Shown: piece after piece, positions 1-7,679 of the stretch | How positions within the stretch are numbered: the first letter of the stretch is position 1 | Layout: the number at the start of each line of letters is the position of its first letter | Assembly (NCBI RefSeq): GCF_009901585.1 | Contig: NZ_WXYO01000008.1 | Coordinates: 1 to 64,000 of the forward strand | Origin: Poritiphilus flavus | GTDB taxonomy: Bacteria; Bacteroidota; Bacteroidia; Flavobacteriales; Flavobacteriaceae | Direction of reading: 5' to 3' | Length of the DNA: 64,000 nucleotides | Notes under the pieces: model-generated | Told to the model about the DNA's origin: nothing | What the model saw: the letters and a program-made list of their open reading frames with translations, nothing else | Databases searched by the model: none | Translations under genes and position numbers: made by a program

Positions 1-1
1 G

Positions 2-508
2 TTCTGTATTTTGGAAGCCCCCAGGGTATCCGATCTTTCAGCCACGGGCAATGGCATCGTACGCTGGTACGAGGACGCGGACAGCACAGCGGAACTGGCG
101 AGCGATACCGCTCTGGAAGATGGCACCTTATATTACGGGGTATTGGAAGACGACAACGGCTGTATCTCCGAACGGGTCGAAGTTGTGGTAAGGATCAACA
201 TGCAGGGTTGTGAAGAAATACCTGAGGCAGATAGACTAGGCTTTTCTCCAAACGGTGACGGCGTCAATGATACTTTTTCGATTTCCTGGCTGAGGAATGA
301 CTACCCTAACTACAGAATGTCTGTCTATGATCGCAATGGTTCCCTGGTGTACGAAGGGAACATCAGCTCACCGGACTGGGATGGCAGCGCGGACCGGGGA
401 ATCATTCTGGGAGACGGTAAACTGCCCAACGGCGTGTACTACTACACCATAGATTTTGGGGATGGTGCAACACCACCGGTCCAGGGGGTTGTCTATCTGA
501 ACCGATAA
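2..508 (+). CDS. Secreted Ig-like adhesin, C-terminal part with T9SS type B (CHU_C) sorting domain (partial)
   Basis: This is the 3' end of a longer gene; the reading frame is open to the left edge of the window, so the start is not visible. Residues 1-65 or so resemble the end of an Ig-like repeat found in flavobacterial adhesins (APRVSDLSATGN...WYEDADS...LEDGTLYYGVLEDDNGC). A single cysteine links into the last domain. The final ~90 residues carry FSPNGDGVNDTF, a YPNYRMSVYDRNGSLVYEG strand and LPNGVYYYTIDF, the hallmarks of the gliding-motility-associated C-terminal domain. That domain directs export across the outer membrane by the type IX system and attachment or release at the surface. 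The pathway component SprA is encoded 36 kb away in this window. What the missing N-terminal part binds is unknown. Confidence 0.9.
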   Translation, partial: FCILEAPRVSDLSATGNGIVRWYEDADSTAELASDTALEDGTLYYGVLEDDNGCISERVEVVVRINMQGCEEIPEADRLGFSPNGDGVNDTFSISWLRNDYPNYRMSVYDRNGSLVYEGNISSPDWDGSADRGIILGDGKLPNGVYYYTIDFGDGATPPVQGVVYLNR

Positions 509-544
509 GGGGTGGAAAATGTGTGAATATGGATTTGTAAAATT

Positions 545-610
545 GTGAAACTGTGAAACTGATGTAATAGGCATAAGCTCAAGTTCAAGTATAAGTATAA
601 GTATAAGGGT
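545..610. repeat. Short tandem repeats: GTGAAACT x2 and AAGTAT-type hexamer x6
   Basis: GTGAAACT occurs twice head to tail at 545-560. From 575 to 610 six hexamers follow each other: aagctc, aagttc, aagtat three times, aagggt. Both are simple-sequence repeats, seen directly. Their function, if any, is unknown. Confidence 0.75.
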
Positions 611-663
611 TTAAGTTGGGAGTTTTGAGTTCGCGTGAGATACAGTTTAGTGCCGAATGTTCA

Positions 664-766
664 CTGTTTACTCCCGATAGCTATCGGGACTGCAAACTGT
701 CCATTGCCCACTGTCAACTGCCAACTGCCCACTAGTTACTGGTCATGGTTTACTGGTTACTGAAAC
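664..766. repeat. Degenerate heptad array 1 (consensus CTGNNNA)
   Basis: From 690 the sequence reads in 7-base units: ctgcaaa, ctgtcca, ttgccca, ctgtcaa, ctgccaa, ctgccca, ctagtta, ctggtca, tggttta, ctggtta, ctgaaac. A further unit, ctgttta, lies at 664-670, separated from the rest by a 19-base insertion that contains the palindrome at 672-689. The period is constant although individual units diverge. Confidence 0.75.
672..689. repeat. Perfect 18-bp palindrome TCCCGATAGCTATCGGGA
   Basis: The 18 bases equal their own reverse complement. The palindrome sits exactly between two heptad units (664-670 and 690-696). It could form a hairpin in RNA or a cruciform in DNA but is not followed by a T-run, so it is not a typical intrinsic terminator. 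Similar CCCGATAGCTATCGGG palindromes are, as I recall, common between genes in several Bacteroidota genomes. Confidence 0.85.
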
Positions 767-1022
767 TGGGGTACCTAACCCCACCCCAGTTTAAATTTGG
801 TTGTTGGCGCTGTATTTTAAAAGCAGGAAGAAGAAATATTAATTTGAAAATGTGGCAATTTGAGGATTTGAAGAATTGTAAAACTGTAAAATCGGGGAAT
901 TGTAGAATTCGACTATTGGATGATTAGACGAATTCTTGAATTATTTGCTAAATACGTTTAAAAGCCAATATCGTACATCGTATATCCGTCTTGCGCTTTG
1001 CACTATACGCTCCAAACAGACC

Positions 1023-1126
1023 ATCAACGGTCAACTATTAACGATCAACTATCCTCGGGAGAACTGTTCCCTGCAAACTGCCCACTGCCCACTGTCCACT
1101 GCCCACTGTTTACTGCGCACTGAGCT
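1023..1126. repeat. Degenerate heptad array 2, overlapping the 3' end of the antiporter gene
   Basis: Units of 7 bases run from 1023: atcaacg, gtcaact, attaacg, atcaact, two degenerate units, then (with a one-base phase shift) ctgcaaa, ctgccca, ctgccca, ctgtcca, ctgccca, ctgttta, ctgcgca, ctgagct to 1126. The last units encode, on the minus strand, the C-terminal Leu-Ser-Ala-Gln and stop of the neighbouring antiporter. Confidence 0.75.
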
Positions 1127-2447
1127 CATCCGGTGGTTCAGTTTCGGGATCGATTTGCTCGTCCTTATCCATGTTGTCCGCAGGCGATTCTTCGGAGAGT
1201 TGCTCTATTTCTGTATTGGCCAACTCTTCGTATTCCTCATCCACCTGATCCAAAATTGTTTTCATTTTCTTCTTATCTTTTATCATCGCCCAGGTCATGA
1301 TCAGGCTGGTACCAATGATCACAAAAAGCAGTATGCCAGGTTGGAAATTACTGATCTGGGCCTCTGTGGGGATTGCGTAGAAAAGTAGTATGGTTATCAA
1401 ACCTCTTGGTGCAATAAACAATTGCGGTAGTATATCGCTACCTATAAAGGTGCGGAGGACCACGAAGCGGATCACATAGATTGAGGCAATGATCATTATA
1501 CTTATTAGTGCCACGCTCACACTGAATAAAGAAGCAATAACTATGGTAAGCCCGAAAATGACAAAAAAGAAGGTCCGAACCACAAAGGCGGTTTCAAGGG
1601 TAACAATATGCAATTCGTGGTAGATCCGATGGGCCTTATCGTACTCCAGGAAATGCGCCAGCTTACCTGAAAAGAAAAGCTTCATATTCGCGATTACGAG
1701 ACCAAAAATGAGTATGATCAATAAGGATGAAAGATGTAGTTGTTTTCCTATAGCGTATAATAAAAGCAGTACGGCCAACAGTAGAAAAAGCTTGGCTTGA
1801 CTTTTTATTTGTTGAAAGATAAGTATGATCGCATAGCTGGCGATGACCGATATTACGATAGTAAGGAGGATATTCAGCGCAAAACCACCGGCGCTGCTCG
1901 CCTCAGAAGGGTTGATCTGCCCCGCCAGGTAGTAAAACATCATAATTCCCATAATGTCCGAAAAAGTGCTTTCGTAAATATGGAATTCCTTCTTTTCAGC
2001 TTTCAGGCCACTTACACTAGGGATGATTATGGCACTGGAAAGAATAGAGAGTGGGGTGGCGTACAGCCATGCTGAAGCCATAGGCATTCCCGGAATAAAA
2101 TTATGTAATACAACAGCAGCGACCCAGGCCGAAGCAATCAGGCCTATAAGGGCAATGGCCATGGATTTCAGGATAGGGACTAGCTTTTCTCTTTTAAGTT
2201 CCAGTTCCAACGCAGCTTCAAGAACGATCATAATAAGCCCTATGATCCCAAGGATCTCCAAAGCGGGGAAAAAGTCAACGGATTCGGAGGTCATATACTT
2301 CAATACAAACTGCAGTATTACCCCCAGGAATATCAGTAATAGTACCGAAGGAATGTTGGTGCGCTTTGCAATTCCATTAAATAGGAATGAAAGGATCAGG
2401 ATCACCGAAGCTTCGATGATCAGGTTGTAAGAGGAAAAAATATCCAT
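1110..2447 (-). CDS. Cation:proton antiporter (CPA family)
   Basis: A 445-residue inner-membrane protein with about 12 hydrophobic helices and no signal peptide. The start MDIFSSYNLIIEASVILILSF, the segment ALEILGIIGLIMIVLEAALELELKREKL and the helix-breaking PLSILSSAIIIPSVSGL match the Na+(K+)/H+ exchanger family, which exchanges monovalent cations for protons to control pH and ion content. Substrate specificity cannot be read from the sequence. Residues after about 395 form a cytoplasmic tail very rich in Glu and Asp (EEYEELANTEIEQLSEES...). The last four codons lie inside a heptad repeat array, so the natural C-terminus may have been altered by repeat expansion. The gene is transcribed divergently from rimP; no clear -7 box was found for it. 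Confidence 0.85.
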   Translation of the reverse strand: MDIFSSYNLIIEASVILILSFLFNGIAKRTNIPSVLLLIFLGVILQFVLKYMTSESVDFFPALEILGIIGLIMIVLEAALELELKREKLVPILKSMAIALIGLIASAWVAAVVLHNFIPGMPMASAWLYATPLSILSSAIIIPSVSGLKAEKKEFHIYESTFSDIMGIMMFYYLAGQINPSEASSAGGFALNILLTIVISVIASYAIILIFQQIKSQAKLFLLLAVLLLLYAIGKQLHLSSLLIILIFGLVIANMKLFFSGKLAHFLEYDKAHRIYHELHIVTLETAFVVRTFFFVIFGLTIVIASLFSVSVALISIMIIASIYVIRFVVLRTFIGSDILPQLFIAPRGLITILLFYAIPTEAQISNFQPGILLFVIIGTSLIMTWAMIKDKKKMKTILDQVDEEYEELANTEIEQLSEESPADNMDKDEQIDPETEPPDELSAQ

Positions 2448-2562
2448 GAGTATTGGTTTGGTGGTCCGAAGTAAAAGTCCTTATAAAAGTACGAATTAAT
2501 TGCTTCGAAGCCAGATGCTAATATTTAAGTATCAGGCAGATCTGCCGCAAATAAAAAAGTTG

Positions 2563-2570
2563 TATATTTG
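2563..2570 (+). promoter_or_regulatory. -7 box (TATATTTG) of the rimP-nusA-infB operon
   Basis: TATATTTG matches the Bacteroidota sigma-A -7 consensus TAnnTTTG. It lies 68 bases before the rimP ATG and upstream of the leader hairpin. No good -33 TTG was found at the expected distance. Confidence 0.65.
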
Positions 2571-2599
2571 CACCACTGAAAGGATATATAGGTATTCAT

Positions 2600-2624
2600 G
2601 AGGGGACAAATTGTCCCCTCTTTT
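2600..2624 (+). terminator. Leader hairpin with T-run before rimP (possible attenuator)
   Basis: GAGGGGACAA pairs with TTGTCCCCTC around a single A (practically a 7-8 bp stem with a small loop), followed by TTTT. It lies between the -7 box and the rimP start, inside the presumed 5' leader, so it can act as an intrinsic terminator/attenuator or as an mRNA-stabilising structure. The structure is seen; the regulatory role is inferred. Confidence 0.65.
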
Positions 2625-2637
2625 ATTACTTGAAATT

Positions 2638-3099
2638 ATGTTGAAGGAAAAGGCCAGAGTACTGTTGGAACAGGCGCTGGCAGAAAACGAATCACTTTTT
2701 TTGATCGATTTTTCGGTCTCTTCAGATCATACGATCAAGGTGGTTATCGATGGAGATCAGGGAGTTAGCCTTCAGGATTGCATGGCTGTAAGTAGGGCCA
2801 TAGAACACAAGCTGGACAGGGAGGAGGAAGACTTCTCATTAGAGGTAACCTCTGCCGGGGCAACCTCCCCTATTATTTTGGCCAGACAGTACAAAAAGAA
2901 TATCGGTAGAAAACTCAAGGTAATCACCGAAGACCATAATTACGAAGGCAACCTCACCGCAGCCGGGGAGGAATCCATCGTACTGGAATGGAAAACAAGA
3001 GAACCTAAACCAGTAGGTAAGGGTAAAGTCACAGTTCAAAAGCGACAGGAAATCTCCATTGCAGACATTAAAGAAGCAAAAGTTGTATTAAAATTTTAA
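2638..3099 (+). CDS. rimP: Ribosome maturation factor RimP
   Basis: RimP is a cytoplasmic factor needed for maturation of the 30S ribosomal subunit. The 153-residue product from ATG 2638 (MLKEKARVLLEQAL) has the usual length. It shows the N-terminal alpha/beta domain (residues ~1-75, with VSLQDCMAVSRAIEHKLD and a SLEVTSAG motif at the end) followed by an SH3-like C-terminal barrel. An in-frame TTG at 2611 is rejected as start because it lies inside the leader hairpin. The gene is followed after 12 bases by nusA and then infB, the classic order found in most bacteria, so the three are very probably cotranscribed. Confidence 0.95.
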   Translation: MLKEKARVLLEQALAENESLFLIDFSVSSDHTIKVVIDGDQGVSLQDCMAVSRAIEHKLDREEEDFSLEVTSAGATSPIILARQYKKNIGRKLKVITEDHNYEGNLTAAGEESIVLEWKTREPKPVGKGKVTVQKRQEISIADIKEAKVVLKF

Positions 3100-3111
3100 T
3101 CGATTGGTAAA

Positions 3112-4344
3112 ATGGAAAATATTGCGTTGATCGAATCTTTCTCGGAATTTAAAGATGATAAATTCATAGACAGGGTAACGCTGATGGCTATTTTGGAAGA
3201 AGTTTTCCGAAGTGCCTTAAAACGTAAATTTGGTTCTGATGATAACTTTGATATCATTATCAACCCGGATAAGGGTGACCTTGAGATATGGAGGAACAGG
3301 GTTGTTGTTGAAGATGGTGAGGTAGAAGATCCGAACGAAGAGATCTCATTGGCCGAAGCCCGTAAGATAGAGCCCGATTTTGAAGTGGGTGAGGACGTAT
3401 CCGAGGAAGTGAAGTTGGTTGATCTGGGAAGAAGGGCTATCCTGGCCTTGCGTCAGAACCTGATCTCCAAGATCCACGAGCACGACAATACCACCATTTA
3501 CAAACAATTCAAGGATCTCGAAGGGGAGATCTACACCGCGGAGGTGCATCATATAAGACATAAGGCTATTATATTGCTGGATGATGAAGGGAACGAGATC
3601 ATCTTGCCGAAAGACAAGCAGATCCCCTCAGACTTTTTTAGAAAAGGTGACAATGTTAGAGGGATCATAGAAAGTGTGGAGTTGAAAGGGAACAAGCCCA
3701 TGATCATTATGTCAAGGACATCCCCTGTATTCCTGGAGCAATTGTTCTTCCAGGAGATACCCGAGGTCTTTGACGGTTTGATCACCATTAAAAAAGCGGT
3801 TCGTATCCCTGGTGAAAAAGCGAAGGTGGCTGTGGATTCATATGACGATCGAATCGACCCGGTAGGAGCTTGTGTGGGAATGAAAGGTTCCCGGATACAC
3901 GGTATCGTACGCGAACTGGGTAATGAGAATATTGATGTGATCAATTGGACCAACAATCCGCAGCTTATGGTAACCCGGGCTCTTAGTCCAGCGAGGGTTT
4001 CCTCGGTAAAGCTGAACGATGAGAAAATGACCGCTCAGGTGTACTTAAAGCCGGAGGAAGTTTCCAAGGCAATAGGCCGGGGTGGACATAATATCCGACT
4101 TGCAGGTCAGCTTACAGGATATGAGATCGATGTGTTCAGGGAAGGTGTGGAAGAAGATGTGGAGCTTACAGAGTTTTCTGATGAAATAGACAGCTGGATC
4201 ATCGATGAATTAAAGAAAATTGGAATGGATACGGCCAGAAGTGTTTTGGAACAAGACGTTAACGACCTGGTAAAAAGAACCGATCTCGAAGAGGAGACTA
4301 TTTTGGAGGTTGTTCGTATCCTAAAAGAGGAGTTTGAAGATTAA
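3112..4344 (+). CDS. nusA: Transcription termination/antitermination factor NusA
   Basis: NusA binds RNA polymerase and nascent RNA and modulates pausing, termination and antitermination. The 410-residue protein has the N-terminal polymerase-binding domain (~1-125), an S1 domain (~130-200), then two KH domains. KH1 has GMKGSRIHGIVREL and KH2 has GRGGHNIRLAGQL; both contain the GxxG RNA-binding loop. The acidic tail (DSWIIDELKKIGMDTARSVL...ILKEEFED) is short, and the paired C-terminal repeats of the E. coli protein are absent, as is usual in Bacteroidota. It lies 12 bases after rimP and 46 bases before infB. Confidence 0.97.
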   Translation: MENIALIESFSEFKDDKFIDRVTLMAILEEVFRSALKRKFGSDDNFDIIINPDKGDLEIWRNRVVVEDGEVEDPNEEISLAEARKIEPDFEVGEDVSEEVKLVDLGRRAILALRQNLISKIHEHDNTTIYKQFKDLEGEIYTAEVHHIRHKAIILLDDEGNEIILPKDKQIPSDFFRKGDNVRGIIESVELKGNKPMIIMSRTSPVFLEQLFFQEIPEVFDGLITIKKAVRIPGEKAKVAVDSYDDRIDPVGACVGMKGSRIHGIVRELGNENIDVINWTNNPQLMVTRALSPARVSSVKLNDEKMTAQVYLKPEEVSKAIGRGGHNIRLAGQLTGYEIDVFREGVEEDVELTEFSDEIDSWIIDELKKIGMDTARSVLEQDVNDLVKRTDLEEETILEVVRILKEEFED

Positions 4345-4390
4345 GCTATATATTAGCAACGTATTTAATATACAATAGGAATACAGATTT

Positions 4391-7003
4391 ATGGCAGATA
4401 ATGCAACCATAAGGCTTAATAAGGTCTTAAGAGAACTTAATATTTCGCTGGATAGGGCGGTAGACTTCCTGGCCTCCAAGGGTCATAAGGTAGAGGCACG
4501 CCCTACTACGAAGATCTCTAACGAGGTCTACCAGGTTCTCTTGGACGAGTTCCAGACGGACATGAGCAAGAAAGTTGCATCACAGGAAGTCGGGGAAGAA
4601 AAGCGCAAGGAAAAAGAGGCGCTTCGTATACAGCTGGAGCAAGAGCAGGAGGAGAAAAGAATTGCCAGGGAACAACGGGCTGCAGCCAAAGAAGTAGTCA
4701 AGGCCAAGGCAGAGCTCTCCGGTCCTAAGCAAGTGGGTAAGATTGATCTGGCCCCCAAGAAAGTTGAGGAACCCAAGGTTGAGGAAAAGCCGGAACCTGA
4801 AGCAGCTCCTGTAGAAAAGAAGGTGGCTAAGGCAGCTACGCCTGAGGTTCGCGAAGAGCCTAAATCCATTGAAACTCAGTACCAGAAGCTTTCAGGGCCA
4901 AAGATCATGGGAGATAAGATAGATCTCTCCAAGTTCGATAAACCCAAGAAGAAAAAAGAGGCCCCTAAGCAGGAAGAATCCACGGACAGAAGGAAAAAGA
5001 GAAAGCGGATCGTTAGCAGTAACGGTGCCCAGGCTGGTGGCCGTGGAAGAACAGCAGGAAAGAAGAATCAACGATTCTCTTCTACTCCTAAGGTAGAACC
5101 TACGGAAGAAGAAGTTCAAAAGCAGGTACGGGAGACCCTGGAGAAACTTCAGGGTAAATCCAAGAAAGGAAAAGGGGCAAAATATCGTCGCGATAAGCGA
5201 GACCAGCACAGGCAACAGACCGAAAAGGATCTGGAGCAGCAGGAACTGGAAAGCAAGATCCTCAAAGTGACGGAATTCGTTACAGCGGGAGAGGTTGCGG
5301 CCATGATGGATGTACCCACCACGGATATCATCTCGGCTTGTATGTCGCTGGGTATCATGGTAACCATGAACCAGCGCCTTGATGCAGAGACCCTTTCTAT
5401 TGTAGCTGAAGAATTCGGATACGAAGTAGAGTTCGTTACCGCTGAGATAGAGGATGCCATAGAAGAAGAAGCAGATGCTCCGGAAGATCTTAAGCCAAGA
5501 GCACCAATCGTGACGGTCATGGGACATGTGGATCACGGTAAGACCTCCTTGCTGGATTATATCAGGGAGGAAAATGTGATCGCCGGAGAAAGTGGTGGTA
5601 TCACCCAGCACATCGGCGCCTATGGTGTTATGTTGGATGGAGGACAAAAGATCACCTTTTTGGATACCCCGGGTCACGAGGCGTTTACAGCTATGCGTGC
5701 AAGAGGAGCCCAGGTAACCGATATCGCCATCATTGTGATCGCTGCGGACGATGACATCATGCCACAGACCAAGGAGGCAATAAGTCATGCCCAGGCGGCA
5801 GGTGTACCCATAGTGTTCGCGATCAATAAAATAGACCGTCCAACAGCAAACCCGGACAAGATCAAGGAAGGTTTGGCCAATATGAACCTGCTGGTAGAAG
5901 ATTGGGGAGGTAAGATCCAGTCTCACGACATATCGGCAAAAACCGGTGAAGGGGTAAACGAGCTATTGGAAAAAGTACTGCTTGAAGCCGAATTACTGGA
6001 GCTAAAAGCAAATCCTGAAAAACTGGCAAACGGTACGGTAGTAGAAGCCTTCCTGGACAAAGGAAGGGGATATGTATCTACTATATTGGTACAGGCAGGG
6101 ACCCTGAATATCGGGGATTATGTACTAGCCGGTACCTGTAGCGGAAAAGTTAAGGCCATGCAGGATGAGCGTGGTAAGCCACTTAAAGTGGCAGGTCCCT
6201 CCACACCTATATCCATACTCGGGCTGGACGGAGCGCCACAGGCAGGAGATAAGTTCAATGTTCTTGAGGACGAGCGGGAAGCGAAACAGATCGCAGCCAA
6301 AAGAAGCCAGTTGCTTAGAGAACAAACTGTCAGAACCCAGCGGCATATTACCCTGGATGAGATCGGCAGGCGAATTGCCCTGGGCGACTTTAAAGAGCTC
6401 AACATTATCCTGAAAGGAGATGTGGACGGTTCTGTAGAGGCCCTGACGGATTCCTTCCAGAAATTATCTACGGATGAGATCCAGGTAAACATCATACACA
6501 AAGGTGTTGGAGCTATAACCGAATCTGATGTACTCCTTGCCTCCGCTTCCGATGCGATCGTTATCGGGTTTAACGTAAGACCTATGGGTAACGCCCGGGA
6601 TATTGCTGATAAGGAAGAAATTGACATCAGGATGTACTCCATTATTTACGATGCGATCAACGACCTGAAAGATGCGATGGAGGGAATGCTTTCCCCGGAG
6701 ATGAAAGAAGAGATTACGGGAACTGCAGAGATCCGCGAAACCTTCAAGATCTCCAAGATCGGTACAATTGCCGGTTGTATGGTGACCAGCGGGAAGATCT
6801 TCAGAAATTCAAGCATCCGTCTCATTCGGGATGGGGTGGTGATCTTTACCGGAGAACTGGCTTCCTTAAAGCGATTTAAGGACGATGTGAAGGAAGTATC
6901 CAAGGGGTACGACTGTGGATTGCAGATCAAAAACTACAATGATATCAAGGAAAATGATATTGTGGAGGCCTTCCAGGAAGTAGCAGTTAAAAAGACCCTA
7001 TAG
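4391..7003 (+). CDS. infB: Translation initiation factor IF-2
   Basis: IF-2 is the GTPase that brings initiator fMet-tRNA to the 30S subunit and drives subunit joining. The 870-residue protein begins with an IF2-N domain ([27 protein letters not shown]). A long charged linker of Lys/Glu/Ala/Pro-rich sequence follows to about residue 300, then a second IF2-N-like domain. The GTPase domain starts near residue 375 with GHVDHGKTS (G1), then DTPGHEAF (G3) and NKID (G4), followed by the beta-barrel and C2 tRNA-binding domains. It is the last gene of the rimP-nusA-infB operon. A hairpin/T-run at 7047-7080 separates it from the convergent SPOR gene. Confidence 0.98.
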   Translation: MADNATIRLNKVLRELNISLDRAVDFLASKGHKVEARPTTKISNEVYQVLLDEFQTDMSKKVASQEVGEEKRKEKEALRIQLEQEQEEKRIAREQRAAAKEVVKAKAELSGPKQVGKIDLAPKKVEEPKVEEKPEPEAAPVEKKVAKAATPEVREEPKSIETQYQKLSGPKIMGDKIDLSKFDKPKKKKEAPKQEESTDRRKKRKRIVSSNGAQAGGRGRTAGKKNQRFSSTPKVEPTEEEVQKQVRETLEKLQGKSKKGKGAKYRRDKRDQHRQQTEKDLEQQELESKILKVTEFVTAGEVAAMMDVPTTDIISACMSLGIMVTMNQRLDAETLSIVAEEFGYEVEFVTAEIEDAIEEEADAPEDLKPRAPIVTVMGHVDHGKTSLLDYIREENVIAGESGGITQHIGAYGVMLDGGQKITFLDTPGHEAFTAMRARGAQVTDIAIIVIAADDDIMPQTKEAISHAQAAGVPIVFAINKIDRPTANPDKIKEGLANMNLLVEDWGGKIQSHDISAKTGEGVNELLEKVLLEAELLELKANPEKLANGTVVEAFLDKGRGYVSTILVQAGTLNIGDYVLAGTCSGKVKAMQDERGKPLKVAGPSTPISILGLDGAPQAGDKFNVLEDEREAKQIAAKRSQLLREQTVRTQRHITLDEIGRRIALGDFKELNIILKGDVDGSVEALTDSFQKLSTDEIQVNIIHKGVGAITESDVLLASASDAIVIGFNVRPMGNARDIADKEEIDIRMYSIIYDAINDLKDAMEGMLSPEMKEEITGTAEIRETFKISKIGTIAGCMVTSGKIFRNSSIRLIRDGVVIFTGELASLKRFKDDVKEVSKGYDCGLQIKNYNDIKENDIVEAFQEVAVKKTL

Positions 7004-7046
7004 TTCAAGGGCAATCAAGAGAAATCAAGACTTTTCAGAAGATAGA

Positions 7047-7080
7047 AAGGCGAGGTCTTATCAAGGCTTCGCCTTAGTTT
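7047..7080. terminator. Hairpin between convergent infB and the SPOR gene
   Basis: AAGGCGA (7047-7053) pairs with TCGCCTT (7069-7075), with further partial pairing inside, followed by an interrupted T-run. The right arm overlaps the stop codon of the minus-strand SPOR gene. It probably ends infB transcription. Confidence 0.55.
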
Positions 7081-7460
7081 TTCTTGTCGGGTTTTAGAAG
7101 TAAGGCAGCGGGATATTTTTCCCGAACTTCCAGGAATTTACGCTCCGCTTCAAGCTTGGTCTTAAACTTCCCGATCTGCACTCTGTAGGTAGGAGAATCG
7201 AATACGATTTTGGAACTCCAATTAGGGAAATCCACGTCCACTTCAGATTTCAATTCTTCAGCAGTATTGTAGGTGCCAAAACCAACCTGGATGGTGTAAA
7301 AATTGTCCGTGGAATTCACAGATCTATAGAGTTCTACCAACTGGGATATTTTCTGGTCCTGCTCAATAATAACAGTGCCTTTCTGGGCAGTCACCGCTAC
7401 ACAAAAGCACATGGCTATTAGAGGGAGAATTATTGATTTCATTACTTCTTTAACGTTCAT
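7074..7460 (-). CDS. Secreted SPOR-domain protein
   Basis: A small exported protein of 128 residues (122 if the second ATG at 7442 is used). A signal peptide is clear in MKSIILPLIAMCFCVAVTAQ, and the shorter form would begin exactly there. The mature part from about residue 52 reads DNFYTIQVGFGTYNTAEELKS...YRVQIGKFKTKLEAERKFLEVREKYPAALLL, the two-repeat pattern of a SPOR domain. Such domains bind glycan strands stripped of stem peptides and often mark proteins acting at the division site or cell wall. No other domain is present, so its specific task is unknown. The gene is divergent from the act operon and has its own -7 box at 7476-7483. Confidence 0.8.
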   Translation of the reverse strand: MNVKEVMKSIILPLIAMCFCVAVTAQKGTVIIEQDQKISQLVELYRSVNSTDNFYTIQVGFGTYNTAEELKSEVDVDFPNWSSKIVFDSPTYRVQIGKFKTKLEAERKFLEVREKYPAALLLKPDKKN

Positions 7461-7475
7461 TTTTTCAGGCTATTG

Positions 7476-7483
7476 CAAATGTA
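7476..7483 (-). promoter_or_regulatory. -7 box (TACATTTG) of the SPOR gene
   Basis: Read on the minus strand, 7483 to 7476 is TACATTTG, a match to TAnnTTTG, 15 bases before the ATG at 7460. No -33 element is obvious. Confidence 0.55.
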
Positions 7484-7583
7484 ATTTTTTGGCGAGTAAA
7501 TACGGGCTTTTTCACTTTATTTAGAATTGATATAAATTAGAAATTATCAAACCCTTAACATTTACAAAATAAAGTCTATGTCG

Positions 7584-7591
7584 TATTTTTG
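7584..7591 (+). promoter_or_regulatory. -7 box (TATTTTTG) of the act-cox operon
   Basis: TATTTTTG fits the Bacteroidota -7 consensus and lies 88 bases upstream of the actA ATG, giving a leader of roughly 85 bases. It is the only good candidate between the divergent SPOR gene and actA. Confidence 0.5.
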
Positions 7592-7679
7592 TCGTCAATT
7601 TGTGCGCCGATAAATTACCTTTATCACCCTATTCTAACCGTAATTATCGTGCCAAGATTTCGATAGAAATATTTTGAAT

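Larger units (their letters stand above)
509..1109. other. 600-bp non-coding region filled with degenerate short tandem repeats
   Basis: No convincing gene lies here. Short open frames exist (for example 745-927) but they read through repeat sequence and lack any domain or initiation context. The region holds, in order, an 8-bp tandem (545-560), a hexamer array (575-610), a heptad array split by a palindrome (664-766), a T/A-rich stretch with TTGTAAAACTGTAAAA-type near-repeats (about 860-905) and a second heptad array (1023-1126). The last of these runs into the C-terminal codons of the convergent antiporter gene. No promoter or terminator for the flanking genes stands out. Confidence 0.7.

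Noticed and set aside
745-927. Short open reading frame (60 codons) in the repeat region
   Set aside because: It reads through heptad and A/T-rich repeat sequence, has no recognisable domain, signal peptide or promoter, and its composition is that of the repeats.
664-1126. CRISPR-like array
   Set aside because: Units are 7 bases, contiguous and diverged, without identical 25-40 bp repeats and unique spacers, and there are no cas genes.
2611-2637. TTG start for rimP nine codons upstream
   Set aside because: It lies within the right arm of the leader hairpin and adds residues not found in RimP.
4892-5926. 344-codon open frame on the minus strand opposite infB
   Set aside because: Antisense to the linker and GTPase domain of IF-2; the protein is Cys/His/Ser-rich without any domain.
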